NCBI RefSeq assembly: GCF_003664645.1
Contig: NZ_RCHC01000002.1
Location: forward strand, 1 to 64,000
DNA: 64,000 nt
Direction: 5' to 3'
From: Acinetobacter chengduensis
GTDB taxonomy: Bacteria > Pseudomonadota > Gammaproteobacteria > Pseudomonadales > Moraxellaceae
Positions within the stretch are counted from its first letter, which is position 1, and each line of letters opens with the position of its first letter. Shown piece by piece: positions 7,962 to 18,922 of the stretch. The notes below the pieces were generated by a model. That model did not search any database, was not told the origin of the DNA, and saw only the letters and a program-made list of their open reading frames with translations. The position numbers and the translations under genes were made by a program.

Positions 7962-9014
7962 ATGGAAAAAAATAAATTTATCATCCAATGCTGGACAGGT
8001 TTAAGCATAGTGATGTGTAGTGCCTTGGGGCATGCACAAATTGAAGGCCAATATTTTGCGCACAAAGACTGGGAAGTTGCATGTGACAATACGGGCACGT
8101 GTCGTGTTGCGGGTTATCAAGCAGCGCAACAGTCAGCAATTATTTCGGTGTTGCTACAACGTGCAGCAGGTGCACAAAGTAAACTGAGTGCACGTGTAAA
8201 AATAGATACGACAGCATTGGATGGTGCGCAAAACACCTTGCAGTTTTATAAAGATGGCAAACCGCAAGGCTTAATTAACTTAAATCCAAAAACGGGTGAA
8301 GGTGCGTTAAATGCAGGTCAAACAGTGCAGTTGTTGACTGCTCTACAGGGTACAAAGCCTGTACTGTGGGTAAATGGCCAACAGCGGTGGCAATTGTCGG
8401 TCGATGGTGCGAGTGCTGTGCTATTGCGGATGGATGATTTTCAGCGCCGTATAGGTACAACATCTGCAACGCTACGTAAAGGAAAGAGCACTTCAGAGCA
8501 GGTGCTTAAAGCACAAGATATTCCAAAACTGAACATTCAGCATTATCAAAAAGGTGTGCAAAGTCGTTATCATGCGCGTTCACAAACGGCAAAGTAGTTA
8601 TACGTTCGACTTAAACAACAGACCAAAGCGTCTGATTGCCCTTTAATATTTGAACAAAACTTTATGGAAGAAGATCGGGTGATTGCTTATCCAATTAATG
8701 GGCAACATCTATTGCTGGAAATTCCTTGTTGGCGAGCTACTTATAACTATGGCAACGGTTATTGGTTGATGGACCGTAACTTGAAACAGGTCAAGCAAGT
8801 GGCGACCTATTCGGGAAATAGTTTTAGTGAAGGGCAGATTTTTTCGAACCAACGTGGGCGTGGTATAGCCGATTGTAACAGCATCAACGAATGGGCTTGG
8901 AATGGCACTCGCTTTGTACACAGCTACCAAGCACGAACCGAACAATGTAAAGGCTTTCTTGGTGGTGCATGGTCTATGCCAACCTTAATCATGCATGTAC
9001 AACAGGGCTTTTAA
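7962..9014 (+). pseudogene. DUF1176 periplasmic protein gene interrupted by an in-frame TAG
   Basis: Two open segments, 7962-8597 (211 residues) and 8664-9014, lie in the same reading frame and together make one DUF1176 protein of about 350 codons. The first carries a signal peptide (cleavage likely after GHA, about residue 25) and the family block FAHKDWEVACDNTGTCRVAGY. The second carries LLEIPCWRATYNYGNGYW, GRGIADCNSINEWAWNG and the closing MPTLIM. Between them the frame reads TAG at 8595-8597 and then continues without another stop (LYVRLKQQTKASDCPL and onward). A single base change therefore explains the break. The ATG at 8664 has no ribosome binding site. The likely outcome is a truncated 211-residue product unless the TAG is suppressed. 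The function of DUF1176 is unknown. Confidence 0.8.
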
Positions 9015-9032
9015 AGCTTGGTTAGCGCATGT

Positions 9033-9061
9033 AAAAAGCCCTGAATGATTCAGGGCTTTTT
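9033..9061. terminator. Bidirectional terminator between DUF1176 and thiD
   Basis: AAAAAGCCCTGAA and TTCAGGGCTTTTT form a perfect 13-base stem with a three-base loop, with A- and T-runs on both sides. It serves the two convergent genes. Confidence 0.9.
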
Positions 9062-9063
9062 GT

Positions 9064-10600
<1,537 letters not shown>

Positions 10601-10662
10601 TAAGTATTTGCATTTTTTATTCTCAGATTAACAGAGCGCATTTGTATTGACAGTTTAATTTT

Positions 10663-10778
10663 GAATGCAGAAATTAGCCCAATCTCTGCATTCATTCTCA
10701 TGTAATTTTGTAAGCTTGGCTTGTATCTAAGGGCTGAATTTGAAAAAATTTGCAGAATTAAATAAAGAATAATTCTGC
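10663..10778 (+). repeat. Two related hairpins in the LtrA-gene leader
   Basis: Hairpin 1 is GAATGCAGA (10663-10671) with TCTGCATTC (10685-10693). Hairpin 2 is GCAGAATT (10752-10759) with AATTCTGC (10771-10778), ending four bases before the ATG at 10783. Both end in the direct repeat TCTGCATTCAT. Hairpin 2 would cover the weak ribosome binding region, which suggests translational control or a repeated operator. Confidence 0.45.
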
Positions 10779-10782
10779 ATTC

Positions 10783-11967
10783 ATGACAAATCCAATTATA
10801 TCTCCCAGCACGTGGTTAAAACCGCTCTCCCCGAGAGATCCTCACGAAAAGCACCGTGTTGCGACCTCGCTCGAATTACTCTTTGATTTGATCTTTGTTG
10901 TTGCGATTGCGACAGCAGGGCAACAGCTTCATCATGCGATTGTTGAAAACCATTTATGGCATGGTTTAGAGCTTTATTTGATGGTGTTCTTCGCACTGTG
11001 GTGGGCATGGATGAACTTTAGTTGGTTCGCTTCTGCTTATGATAATGACGATGCCTTTTACCGCATAGTGACTTTTGTACAAATTATAGGTTCATTGGTC
11101 ATTGCTGCAGGCATTCCGAGTGCATTTCAGCAACAAGACTTTGACGTGATTATTATTGGCTATGCCATTATGCGCTTGGGACTCGTCACACAGTGGTTTA
11201 GGGTGGCAAAGCATGATACTGAACGGCGTAAAACTGCATTACGTTATGCGAGCGGTATTATTGTAGTGCAGTTGGGCTGGTTATTTTTCCATTTTTCGCC
11301 TGTCAATTTCACGGGCTATTTGTTTATTTTATTGGTGAGTGCGGAGCTATGCGTACCTATATTTGCAGAAGCAGCCAGCCGTACGCCGTGGCATGCGCAT
11401 CATATTGCTGAGCGTTACTCATTACTCACTATTATTGTGTTGGGCGAATCTATTGTGGGGTGTTCAATTGCCATGACAGATGCGTTAACCAATCAACGCT
11501 TTAGTACTGAGTTGATCTTTCTGATGATTGGTGGATTGGTCATGATGTTTACCATGTGGTGGGCATATTTTGACAGTGAAATTGCTGAGCGTTTAAATAG
11601 CCGAAAAATGGCTTTTGCATGGGGTTATGGGCATTTCTTTGTGTTTATTAGTATTGCAGCTTTAGGTGCAAGCTTGGCCGCTGCTGTAGATGTGGTGTCA
11701 CATGAAGCCTTAATTAGCTCCATGCGTGAAAGCTATTTTGTGGCATTTTGTTTGGTTCTATATACCACCAGTTTGTATGTATTGCATGAGGCACATCATC
11801 AGGTTGGGTTTAAAAAGCTATTGTATCCACTCACAGTTGTGATTGTACTGGCTATTCCACAGTGTATTGAGCCTGCTGGCTATGCCATATTCGCAATGGC
11901 TATCGCCTATGCGTTGCGCTTAATTTTAGCGAAAAGTTTCATCGCAACTGCGAAAGTTCAAGGTTGA
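10783..11967 (+). CDS. ltrA: Low temperature requirement A (LtrA) family membrane protein
   Basis: The 394-residue product is an integral membrane protein with about ten hydrophobic helices. It opens with the family motif: the SLELLFDLIFVVAIA block at residues 28-42, then ALWWAWMNFSWFASAYD. HHIAERYSLLTIIVLGES lies around residues 206-223 and is the best conserved LtrA stretch. LtrA was named from a Listeria mutant unable to grow in the cold; the biochemical role is unknown. It is a single gene preceded by paired hairpins and followed by a perfect terminator. Confidence 0.85.
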   Translation: MTNPIISPSTWLKPLSPRDPHEKHRVATSLELLFDLIFVVAIATAGQQLHHAIVENHLWHGLELYLMVFFALWWAWMNFSWFASAYDNDDAFYRIVTFVQIIGSLVIAAGIPSAFQQQDFDVIIIGYAIMRLGLVTQWFRVAKHDTERRKTALRYASGIIVVQLGWLFFHFSPVNFTGYLFILLVSAELCVPIFAEAASRTPWHAHHIAERYSLLTIIVLGESIVGCSIAMTDALTNQRFSTELIFLMIGGLVMMFTMWWAYFDSEIAERLNSRKMAFAWGYGHFFVFISIAALGASLAAAVDVVSHEALISSMRESYFVAFCLVLYTTSLYVLHEAHHQVGFKKLLYPLTVVIVLAIPQCIEPAGYAIFAMAIAYALRLILAKSFIATAKVQG

Positions 11968-12268
11968 TTTAAGCAAGCTTTTCGAATCATGAAAAATAAA
12001 AGTCCTGCCTAGGCAGGACTTTTTACATAAATAGAATTGAATAGTTAGTAAATTTCATGATTAAGATTTTATTCATCTTTTTTAAATTTTTATATATTTA
12101 TAATTTTTATTTAAAAATCATTAACTTAATTTTGAATATTAATAAATAAAACCATACGAATTTTACAAAAATACACTAAAATTTATACTTTTTAAATATT
12201 AGTTACATTAATAAAATATAAAAGGAGTACTATAAATATACATAAATTGTGATGTAGGTACTATTTTA
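11968..12268. other. AT-rich intergenic region before oprB
   Basis: Besides the terminator at 11998-12024 there is only very AT-rich DNA, presumably holding the oprB promoter. A strong Shine-Dalgarno-like AAAGGAG lies at about 12221-12227, roughly 41 bases before the oprB ATG and so too far to serve it. The closer TAGG near 12255 is the more likely site. Confidence 0.5.
11998..12024. terminator. Terminator after the LtrA gene
   Basis: A perfect 20-base palindrome (AGTCCTGCCT/AGGCAGGACT) at 12001-12020 is flanked by As and followed by Ts. Confidence 0.9.
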
Positions 12269-13549
12269 ATGAATATTCATCCAATAAATAAGGCTGTATA
12301 TGCTACTTTAGTCGCTTTTTTATTTTCTAATTCAGTTGTTTATGCAGCAGATGCATTTAACCCAGAAAGCCAATGGATGTTTGGCGATTGGAATGGTCAG
12401 CGAACCGAACTACAAAAAAAAGGTTATGACTTTAGCTTTGGCTATACTGGTGAAATGGCGACTTTGCTCGATGCAAAAAAATCATCAGACCATGGAACCG
12501 AATACGCTGATCAATTCGCGTTAGGCGCTCACCTCGATTTAGAAAAAATCGCAGGCTGGAAAGATACAGAAGCACAAATTACCGTGACACAGCGTAATGG
12601 GCGAAATCTTTCAAATACTTCCGATGCACTCAGTGGGCATTTGAGCTCTGCTCAAGAAGTGTGGGGCCGTGGTCAAACATGGCGTCTGACCGATTTTTGG
12701 ATTAAGAAAAAATTCTTAGACCAAAAATTGGATGTGAAAGTGGGTCGTTTTGGCGAAGGTGAAGACTTTAATAGTTTTGACTGTGATTTTCAAAACCTTG
12801 CATTGTGTGGTTCTCAAGTCGGAAACTGGGTTGGGGATCAGTGGTACAACTGGCCTGTCAGTCAGTGGGCGGCTCGTGTTAAATATAACATTCGTCCAGA
12901 TGTCTTTGCTCAAGTCGGGGTTTATGAATACAACCCAGAAAACTTAGAACGTGGTAAAGGCTGGAATTTAAGTACAGATGGTTCACATGGCAGCATAATC
13001 CCTGCAGAAGTGGTTTGGTCACCCAAAATTGGCGCGTCCAAACTTCCTGGTGAATACCGTGCGGGCTATTACTACAGCACCGCTGATGCCGATGTAATTA
13101 ATACTTCTGTCAAACAACAAGATCATCATCAAGGTGGCTGGGTGGTTGCAAAGCAACAACTGACTGCACATAAAGATGATGCATCACGTGGCTTAAGCGG
13201 TTTTGTAAATATTACAGTTCACGACTCAGACACCAACAATGTCAGCAATATGCAAAATATCGGTTTGGTGTACAAAGGCGCATTTGATGCTCGACCAAAG
13301 GATGAAATTGCGATTGGCTTGGGCCGTATCAGCATTAATGATGATGTGAATGATGCCAGAATTGCCAACAACACTGTAGATGCTCGTGGATTACAAAGCG
13401 AAGAGTATGACGCAGAAATTTATTACGGTTTTCATGCCACAAATTGGTTAACGATTCGCCCGAATGTCCAATATGTACACCATGTCGGTGCATATAAAAA
13501 TGGCGAAAATGCTTGGATTGGCGGTATTAAATTTAATACTGCATTTTAG
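12269..13549 (+). CDS. oprB: OprB-family carbohydrate-selective porin
   Basis: The 426-residue product is an outer-membrane beta-barrel porin of the OprB family, which admits glucose and other sugars into the periplasm. A signal peptide covers residues 1-26 (cleavage after VVYA). The mature N-terminus WMFGDWNGQRTELQKKGYDF is the conserved OprB opening. VKVGRFGEGEDFNSFDCDFQ and the closing WIGGIKFNTAF (terminal Phe as expected for barrel assembly) follow. It is directly upstream of gcd, which oxidises glucose in the periplasm, so the pairing suggests that OprB feeds Gcd. A hairpin lies between the two genes. Confidence 0.9.
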   Translation: MNIHPINKAVYATLVAFLFSNSVVYAADAFNPESQWMFGDWNGQRTELQKKGYDFSFGYTGEMATLLDAKKSSDHGTEYADQFALGAHLDLEKIAGWKDTEAQITVTQRNGRNLSNTSDALSGHLSSAQEVWGRGQTWRLTDFWIKKKFLDQKLDVKVGRFGEGEDFNSFDCDFQNLALCGSQVGNWVGDQWYNWPVSQWAARVKYNIRPDVFAQVGVYEYNPENLERGKGWNLSTDGSHGSIIPAEVVWSPKIGASKLPGEYRAGYYYSTADADVINTSVKQQDHHQGGWVVAKQQLTAHKDDASRGLSGFVNITVHDSDTNNVSNMQNIGLVYKGAFDARPKDEIAIGLGRISINDDVNDARIANNTVDARGLQSEEYDAEIYYGFHATNWLTIRPNVQYVHHVGAYKNGENAWIGGIKFNTAF

Positions 13550-13663
13550 TGAAAGTTCTTAGTTGCAAATGCACTCTTGATTCTTCTAACACTTTGATGC
13601 ATTCATAATTAATTAGTGCATGTTGATGGTGATCACTGCATTTGGAACTAAGAATAACAAGGT

Positions 13664-13693
13664 GCCAGAGGATTCCTCATCCACTGGCTTTTT
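13664..13693 (+). terminator. Terminator-like hairpin between oprB and gcd
   Basis: GCCAG-A-GGAT pairs with ATCC-A-CTGGC around the loop TCCTC, with one A/A mismatch, followed by five Ts. It ends 27 bases before the gcd ATG, leaving no room for a full promoter downstream. It may be an oprB terminator with read-through, or an attenuator in a gcd leader. Confidence 0.7.
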
Positions 13694-13719
13694 ATAGAAT
13701 CTTTTTATAGGTGTTCAAC

Positions 13720-16122
13720 ATGAATACTTCGACATCAGGTTCAGTGCTTAAAACGATTTTAGCAGTAGTTGCTGCCATCTTCGGTTTAGGCCTACTGATT
13801 GGAGGGATTTATCTTGCAGTACTTGGTGGGTCTTGGTACTACATCATTGCTGGTATTCTCTTCATTTCAACTGCAGTACTATTACAAAAGCTAAAAAGTT
13901 CTGCACTTATTGTCTATGCCGTACTGGTACTTGGTACAGTCGTGTGGGGGCTTTGGGAAGTTGGTTCTGACTTCTTCGCACTTGCTCCTCGTCTAGATAT
14001 TTTAGGTGTCTTTGGTTTACTGCTCCTTATTCCAGCAGTAACCCGCGGTTTTGATGCATCGAAAACCGCAAAAATGGTGCTAGGTGGTTCTTTGGTTATT
14101 ACGATTTTAGTAATGATCTACTCTGTTTTTAATGACCCGCAAGAAATCCGCGGTGAGTTGAAAACTCAGCAACCTGCACAGCATGCTTCAATTCCCGGTG
14201 TGGCTGATGAAGATTGGCCTGCTTATGGCCGTACTCAATCAGGCTTACGTTATTCACCTTTAAAACAAATTAATTCAGATAACGTAAAAGACCTTAAGGT
14301 GGCATGGACATATCGTACAGGTGAAAGTAAAACAGAAAATGACTCAGGTGAAACAACAAACCAAGTCACTCCAATTAAAGTTGGAAACAACGTTTACTTA
14401 TGTACAACTCACCAACGTTTAATTTCTCTTGATCCATCTACTGGTAAAGAAAAATGGATTTATGATCCAAAGCTTAAAGCAGATAACACATATCAACATT
14501 TAACTTGTCGTGGTGTATCTTACTATGATGTCAATAATACGGTTGGTTTTGAAGCAAGCTTAGCTGCTAAAAAAACAACGTCCACTGAATGTCCTCAAAA
14601 AGTAATCTTGCCTGTAAATGATGGTCGTATTGTGGCTGTTAATGCTAAAACAGGTAAGGCTTGTAGTGACTTTGGTAACAACGGTGAAGTGGACTTGCAA
14701 AAAGATATGCCGTTCCCTTATCCAGGCGGTTATGTTCCAACTTCTCCACCTGTAGTTACAGGTACTACGATTATTATTGGTGGTTCAACTACAGATAACT
14801 TCTCTACAGAAGAGCCTTCTGGTGTAATCCGTGGCTACGATGTAAATACTGGTGAATTGCTTTGGGTATTTGATACAGGTGCGGAAGATCCAAATGCGAT
14901 TCCTGCACCAGGTCAAAAATTTGTGCATAACTCACCAAATGCGTGGGCACCTCTAGCGTATGACGCTAAATTGGACATCGTGTATGTACCAACAGGTGTG
15001 GGTACTCCTGATATCTTCGGTGGTCATCGTACTGAGTTAGATGAGCGTTATGCAAACTCTATGCTTGCCTTGAATGCAACGACTGGTAAATTGATTTGGA
15101 ACTTCCAAACAACGCATCATGACTTGTGGGATATGGACGTACCATCGCAACCATCATTGGCGGATATTAAAGACAAAGATGGCAATACTGTTCCAGCAAT
15201 CTATGTATTGACCAAAACTGGTAATGCCTTTGTACTTGACCGTCGTAATGGTAAAGCGATTGTACCAATTACAGAAAAACCTGTGCCGCAAACAGTCAAA
15301 CTCGGTCCGCAAACCAAAGGTGAATGGTATTCTAAAACACAGCCATTCTCTGATTTCAACTTGGCACCTAAAGACAAATTGACTGACAAACAAATGTGGG
15401 GTGCCACTATGTTTGACCAATTGGTATGTCGTGTTGCGTTCCATAAATTGAACTACGATGGCATTTATACACCACCATCTGAAAATGGTACTTTGGTTTT
15501 CCCTGGTAACTTAGGTGTGTTCGAATGGGGCGGTATGTCAGTAAACCCTGATCGTCAAATTGCTGTGACTAATCCAATTGGATTGCCATTTGTAACTAAA
15601 TTGATCCCTCAAGATCCGAACCGTAAACAAACTGCCAAAGGTGCAGGTACAGAAGCGGGTGTTCAACCGATGTATGGCGTGCCTTACGGTGTTGAAATTA
15701 GCGCATTCTTATCTCCATTTGGTTTGCCATGTAAACAGCCTTCTTGGGGCTTCGTTGCGGGTGTCGATTTAAATACGCACGAAACTGTTTGGAAACGCCG
15801 TATTGGTACGATTCGCGACAGTATGCCGGGTATTCCATTACCACCATTTAAAATGGGTGTACCAATGTTGGGTGGTTCTATCTCAACTGCGGGTAATGTG
15901 ATGTTTGTGGGTGCAACTCAAGACGATTACATTCGTGCCATTAATGTAACCAATGGTGATGAGCTTTGGAAAGGTCGTTTACCTGCGGGTGGTCAAGCAA
16001 CACCAATGACTTATGAAAGCAACGGTAAACAATACGTTGTGATTATGGCGGGTGGTCATGGTTCATTTGGTACCAAAATGGGTGACTCGATTGTGGCTTA
16101 CGCACTTCCTGATAAAAAATAA
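13720..16122 (+). CDS. gcd: Membrane-bound PQQ-dependent glucose dehydrogenase
   Basis: Gcd oxidises glucose to gluconolactone in the periplasm and passes electrons to ubiquinone. The 800-residue product has five N-terminal membrane helices (residues 1-140), then a periplasmic quinoprotein beta-propeller beginning at DWPAYGRTQSGLRYSPL. HHDLWDMD has its first aspartate at residue 468, aligning with the catalytic Asp466 of the E. coli enzyme. LDRRNGKA and a late GGHGSFGTKMGD also match. GTG at 13711 is possible, but ATG at 13720 has AGGT 7 bases upstream and gives the known length of Acinetobacter mGDH (about 801). Neighbours are the OprB porin and a PqqU-like receptor. No PQQ biosynthesis genes are in this window. 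Confidence 0.95.
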   Translation: MNTSTSGSVLKTILAVVAAIFGLGLLIGGIYLAVLGGSWYYIIAGILFISTAVLLQKLKSSALIVYAVLVLGTVVWGLWEVGSDFFALAPRLDILGVFGLLLLIPAVTRGFDASKTAKMVLGGSLVITILVMIYSVFNDPQEIRGELKTQQPAQHASIPGVADEDWPAYGRTQSGLRYSPLKQINSDNVKDLKVAWTYRTGESKTENDSGETTNQVTPIKVGNNVYLCTTHQRLISLDPSTGKEKWIYDPKLKADNTYQHLTCRGVSYYDVNNTVGFEASLAAKKTTSTECPQKVILPVNDGRIVAVNAKTGKACSDFGNNGEVDLQKDMPFPYPGGYVPTSPPVVTGTTIIIGGSTTDNFSTEEPSGVIRGYDVNTGELLWVFDTGAEDPNAIPAPGQKFVHNSPNAWAPLAYDAKLDIVYVPTGVGTPDIFGGHRTELDERYANSMLALNATTGKLIWNFQTTHHDLWDMDVPSQPSLADIKDKDGNTVPAIYVLTKTGNAFVLDRRNGKAIVPITEKPVPQTVKLGPQTKGEWYSKTQPFSDFNLAPKDKLTDKQMWGATMFDQLVCRVAFHKLNYDGIYTPPSENGTLVFPGNLGVFEWGGMSVNPDRQIAVTNPIGLPFVTKLIPQDPNRKQTAKGAGTEAGVQPMYGVPYGVEISAFLSPFGLPCKQPSWGFVAGVDLNTHETVWKRRIGTIRDSMPGIPLPPFKMGVPMLGGSISTAGNVMFVGATQDDYIRAINVTNGDELWKGRLPAGGQATPMTYESNGKQYVVIMAGGHGSFGTKMGDSIVAYALPDKK

Positions 16123-16141
16123 TTGAGTATTCAGCTTAATT

Positions 16142-16171
16142 AAAAAAAGCCTGATTCGTCAGGCTTTTTTT
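16142..16171. terminator. Terminator after gcd
   Basis: AAAAAAGCCTGA and TCAGGCTTTTTT form a perfect stem with a TTCG tetraloop. This separates gcd from the TonB receptor gene, which must have its own promoter. Confidence 0.92.
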
Positions 16172-16352
16172 ATCTAGCTTTCTAAAGATGATTTAAAGCG
16201 ATAGATGCATAAAAGTGATGTTGATTTGTTGTTTAAAAGCTACTTCACGCAATATGACATTAGAATGTTCAGAAAATACAGATTTAAAAAATAGATAATG
16301 TGCTCATGTCGCACAATTTTATTGAGTGACTTAAATATAAGGTTTGTCATTT

Positions 16353-18461
16353 ATGTATGATCAACAAAATTTTCCTTTTTTAAAGACTACGTTATCTTTA
16401 TTCATTGCATGTATAGCACACAGTGCTTATGCAATAGATGACACAAGCAAAGTTCAAAAATTAGATACCATTGTCATAGAAGCCACTCGAACTGATCGCG
16501 ATGTCATGGCGACGCCTGCATCTGCATATTACATCCAGCAAGAGCCGCAAAAAGGCATGAATGTAAACCTATCAGAAGCATTAAAAGGTGTGCCAGGTTT
16601 ACAACTTAACAACCGTGAAAACTACGCGCAGGATTTACAAATTTCGATGCGTGGATTTGGCGCTCGTTCGAGTTTTGGTGTACGCGGTGTGCGTTTATAT
16701 GTTGATGGTATTCCTGCAACCATGCCAGATGGGCAAGGTCAAACTTCAAATATTGATTTAAATAGTCTAGATCATATCGAGGTTTTAGGCGGGGGACTAT
16801 CTTCACTATATGGCAACTCATCGGGAGGGACAATTTTGACCACTACCCGCGAAGGGCAAGGTGATGATTCCATTACTTTGGGTTATGCGGGAGGGAGTGA
16901 AAATAAAGGTCAAGCCAGTCTTGTGTTACAAGGCGGTGCGAAGAATGCCAATGAACCCAGCTATATATTAAGTTCATCTTATTTTGATACTGACGGTTTT
17001 CGCGATCATAGTGGCGCCAATAAAGTTTTGAGTAATGCAAAACTGACATGGAATTTAGACGACGGTTCTAAAATTAATTGGATTAATAATTACGTTAAAA
17101 TTGACGCAGATGATCCCGGCGGTTTAACACGAGAACAATGGAAAGCAAATCCGAAACAAGTTGCGGGCAACGTATCACTTTATAATGCTCGTAAAGAAAT
17201 TGAGCAACTACAAACAGGCTTAACGTGGAATAAGCCGCTCAATGATCAGCACGAAATTTATGCCATGGCTTATGCGGGTCAGCGTTCTGTGACGCAATAT
17301 CAGTCGATTCCGCAAACAGCGCAGGGCGGTGCCAATCACGCTGGTGGTGTGATTGATTTTGACCGTAATTTTTATGGCACAGATGTACGCTGGACAGGCA
17401 AAGAGCTTTTACCTAATTTAAAACTTATTGCAGGTGTTGCAATAGATGCCATGACTGAAGAACGCCGTGGCTATGAAAACTTTGCTGGGAGCGTGTTGGG
17501 TGTAAAAGGTAATTTACGCCGTAATGAAGATAATACCTTGTGGAATATTGACCCTTATGCACAAGCATCTTATGCCATAAATGATGTTGTGAATGTAGAT
17601 GCAGGTTTGCGTTATAGCAATGTGCATTTTAAAACAGAAGATCATTTTTTAACAAATGGCGATAATTCGGGTAAAACTGATTATCAAAAATTGTTGCCGT
17701 CACTGGCATTGAGCTGGCAGATTGTACCTGAACTGATGGCTTATGCGAGTTATGCCCAAGGTTTTGAAACGCCGACCTTTACAGAAATGGCTTATCCAGC
17801 AGTCACAGCGAATACACCTTTTAGTTTAAAAGCAGCCGAAAGTGAAACCTATGAACTGGGTTTAAAATCTGATAATGTACTTGGACAATTCACCGCTGCA
17901 GCCTTTTACACACTGACTAAAGACGACATTGTGCCTCTTAAAAATGAAGGTGGTAAGGCAACTTTCCGAAATGCAGATCAAACCCTCAGACAGGGTATTG
18001 AATTGTCGTGGCAAAAAGATTTATGGCGTGATTTGAGCGCGCAAGCCAGCTATAGCTATATAGATGCAACCTTTGATAAAGACACGGTAGATATTGCAGG
18101 CATTAGCCCAATTCCAAATGGTAACTATATTCCGGGTATCGCCAAAAATCAGGCATTTTTAGCTTTGGGATGGAAACCTGAAAATGGTTTGCGTGCAGGT
18201 GTGGATGTACGTTATAGCGATAAAATATATGTAGATGATTCGAACTCGGATACAGCACCAAGTTATGTGGTTGCTGCTGCAAATATTGGCTACAAATGGA
18301 CAGTCAAGGATTGGGCATTTAATACCTTTGCCCGTGTAGATAATTTATTTGATAAGGATTATTCAGGGTCAGTCATTGTAAATGAAAGCAATAAGCGCTT
18401 TTTTGAGCCTGCAGAAGGGCGAAATTGGAGTGCAGGCTTGAGTGTAACGAAGGAATTTTAA
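16353..18461 (+). CDS. pqqU: TonB-dependent receptor, PqqU/YncD type (probable PQQ importer)
   Basis: This is a 702-residue outer-membrane TonB-dependent receptor. A signal peptide ends after HSAYA (about residue 27). The plug domain contains LDTIVIEATRTDRD and NRENYAQDLQISMRGFGARS, and the barrel ends in phenylalanine. Remembered blocks of E. coli YncD match closely: RLYVDGIPATMPDGQGQTSN, DDPGGLT.EQWKANP, QYQSIP with HAGGVI, and near the end VDNLFDKDY-SGSVIVNESN. YncD has been renamed PqqU because it imports PQQ. Location directly after PQQ-dependent gcd supports the same substrate. The frame opens with TTG at 16344, but ATG at 16353 has AAGG 10 bases upstream. A copper or siderophore substrate would be the alternative. 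Confidence 0.82.
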   Translation: MYDQQNFPFLKTTLSLFIACIAHSAYAIDDTSKVQKLDTIVIEATRTDRDVMATPASAYYIQQEPQKGMNVNLSEALKGVPGLQLNNRENYAQDLQISMRGFGARSSFGVRGVRLYVDGIPATMPDGQGQTSNIDLNSLDHIEVLGGGLSSLYGNSSGGTILTTTREGQGDDSITLGYAGGSENKGQASLVLQGGAKNANEPSYILSSSYFDTDGFRDHSGANKVLSNAKLTWNLDDGSKINWINNYVKIDADDPGGLTREQWKANPKQVAGNVSLYNARKEIEQLQTGLTWNKPLNDQHEIYAMAYAGQRSVTQYQSIPQTAQGGANHAGGVIDFDRNFYGTDVRWTGKELLPNLKLIAGVAIDAMTEERRGYENFAGSVLGVKGNLRRNEDNTLWNIDPYAQASYAINDVVNVDAGLRYSNVHFKTEDHFLTNGDNSGKTDYQKLLPSLALSWQIVPELMAYASYAQGFETPTFTEMAYPAVTANTPFSLKAAESETYELGLKSDNVLGQFTAAAFYTLTKDDIVPLKNEGGKATFRNADQTLRQGIELSWQKDLWRDLSAQASYSYIDATFDKDTVDIAGISPIPNGNYIPGIAKNQAFLALGWKPENGLRAGVDVRYSDKIYVDDSNSDTAPSYVVAAANIGYKWTVKDWAFNTFARVDNLFDKDYSGSVIVNESNKRFFEPAEGRNWSAGLSVTKEF

Positions 18462-18476
18462 ATAGCTTTTGAATAA

Positions 18477-18507
18477 AAAATCTCGTTAATTGAGCGGGAT
18501 TTTTTTA
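18477..18507 (+). terminator. Probable terminator after pqqU
   Basis: AAATCTCG pairs with CGGGATTT (one G-U pair) around a nine-base loop, followed by a run of Ts. Confidence 0.6.
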
Positions 18508-18922
18508 TTTGTTAACTGTCGTCGGATGCGGATTATTTCCATAGCTATTAGCATGAGTGGAGTTGAGGATAAAAAAGTAAACCGAATAACTTCAAATCAA
18601 GTAAAAGCAATCAAAATTGCTAAAAACCAACGATTAGATACGAATATACTTGGTCGTAATGGTCAAACTACTTGATAGTAATAGGTATTTGCTACACATC
18701 AAGTGTCATCTTGCTAAAATCAATATTATTTCAATTGCTTATTCATCTTAATCACATATAACGAGCAAATTGAGTAGTAGCCACAAAGTTGTAATTTTAG
18801 ATTTTTACAACTTGTTTAGTCGTATTATAGGTCTTTGGTATAGTGAAAATTTAAATATAAAGGCTAAAAAATATTTATATACAAATATTTAATTTTAACG
18901 CAGAGTTTAAATAACAACCTTG

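Noticed and set aside
8664..9014. Independent 116-codon gene after the DUF1176 N-terminal part
   Set aside because: It is in frame with the upstream part, carries only the C-terminal DUF1176 motifs, and has no ribosome binding site, so it is the second half of an interrupted gene.
18490..18675. 61-codon plus-strand frame after pqqU
   Set aside because: It starts inside the pqqU terminator and has no ribosome binding site or known domain.
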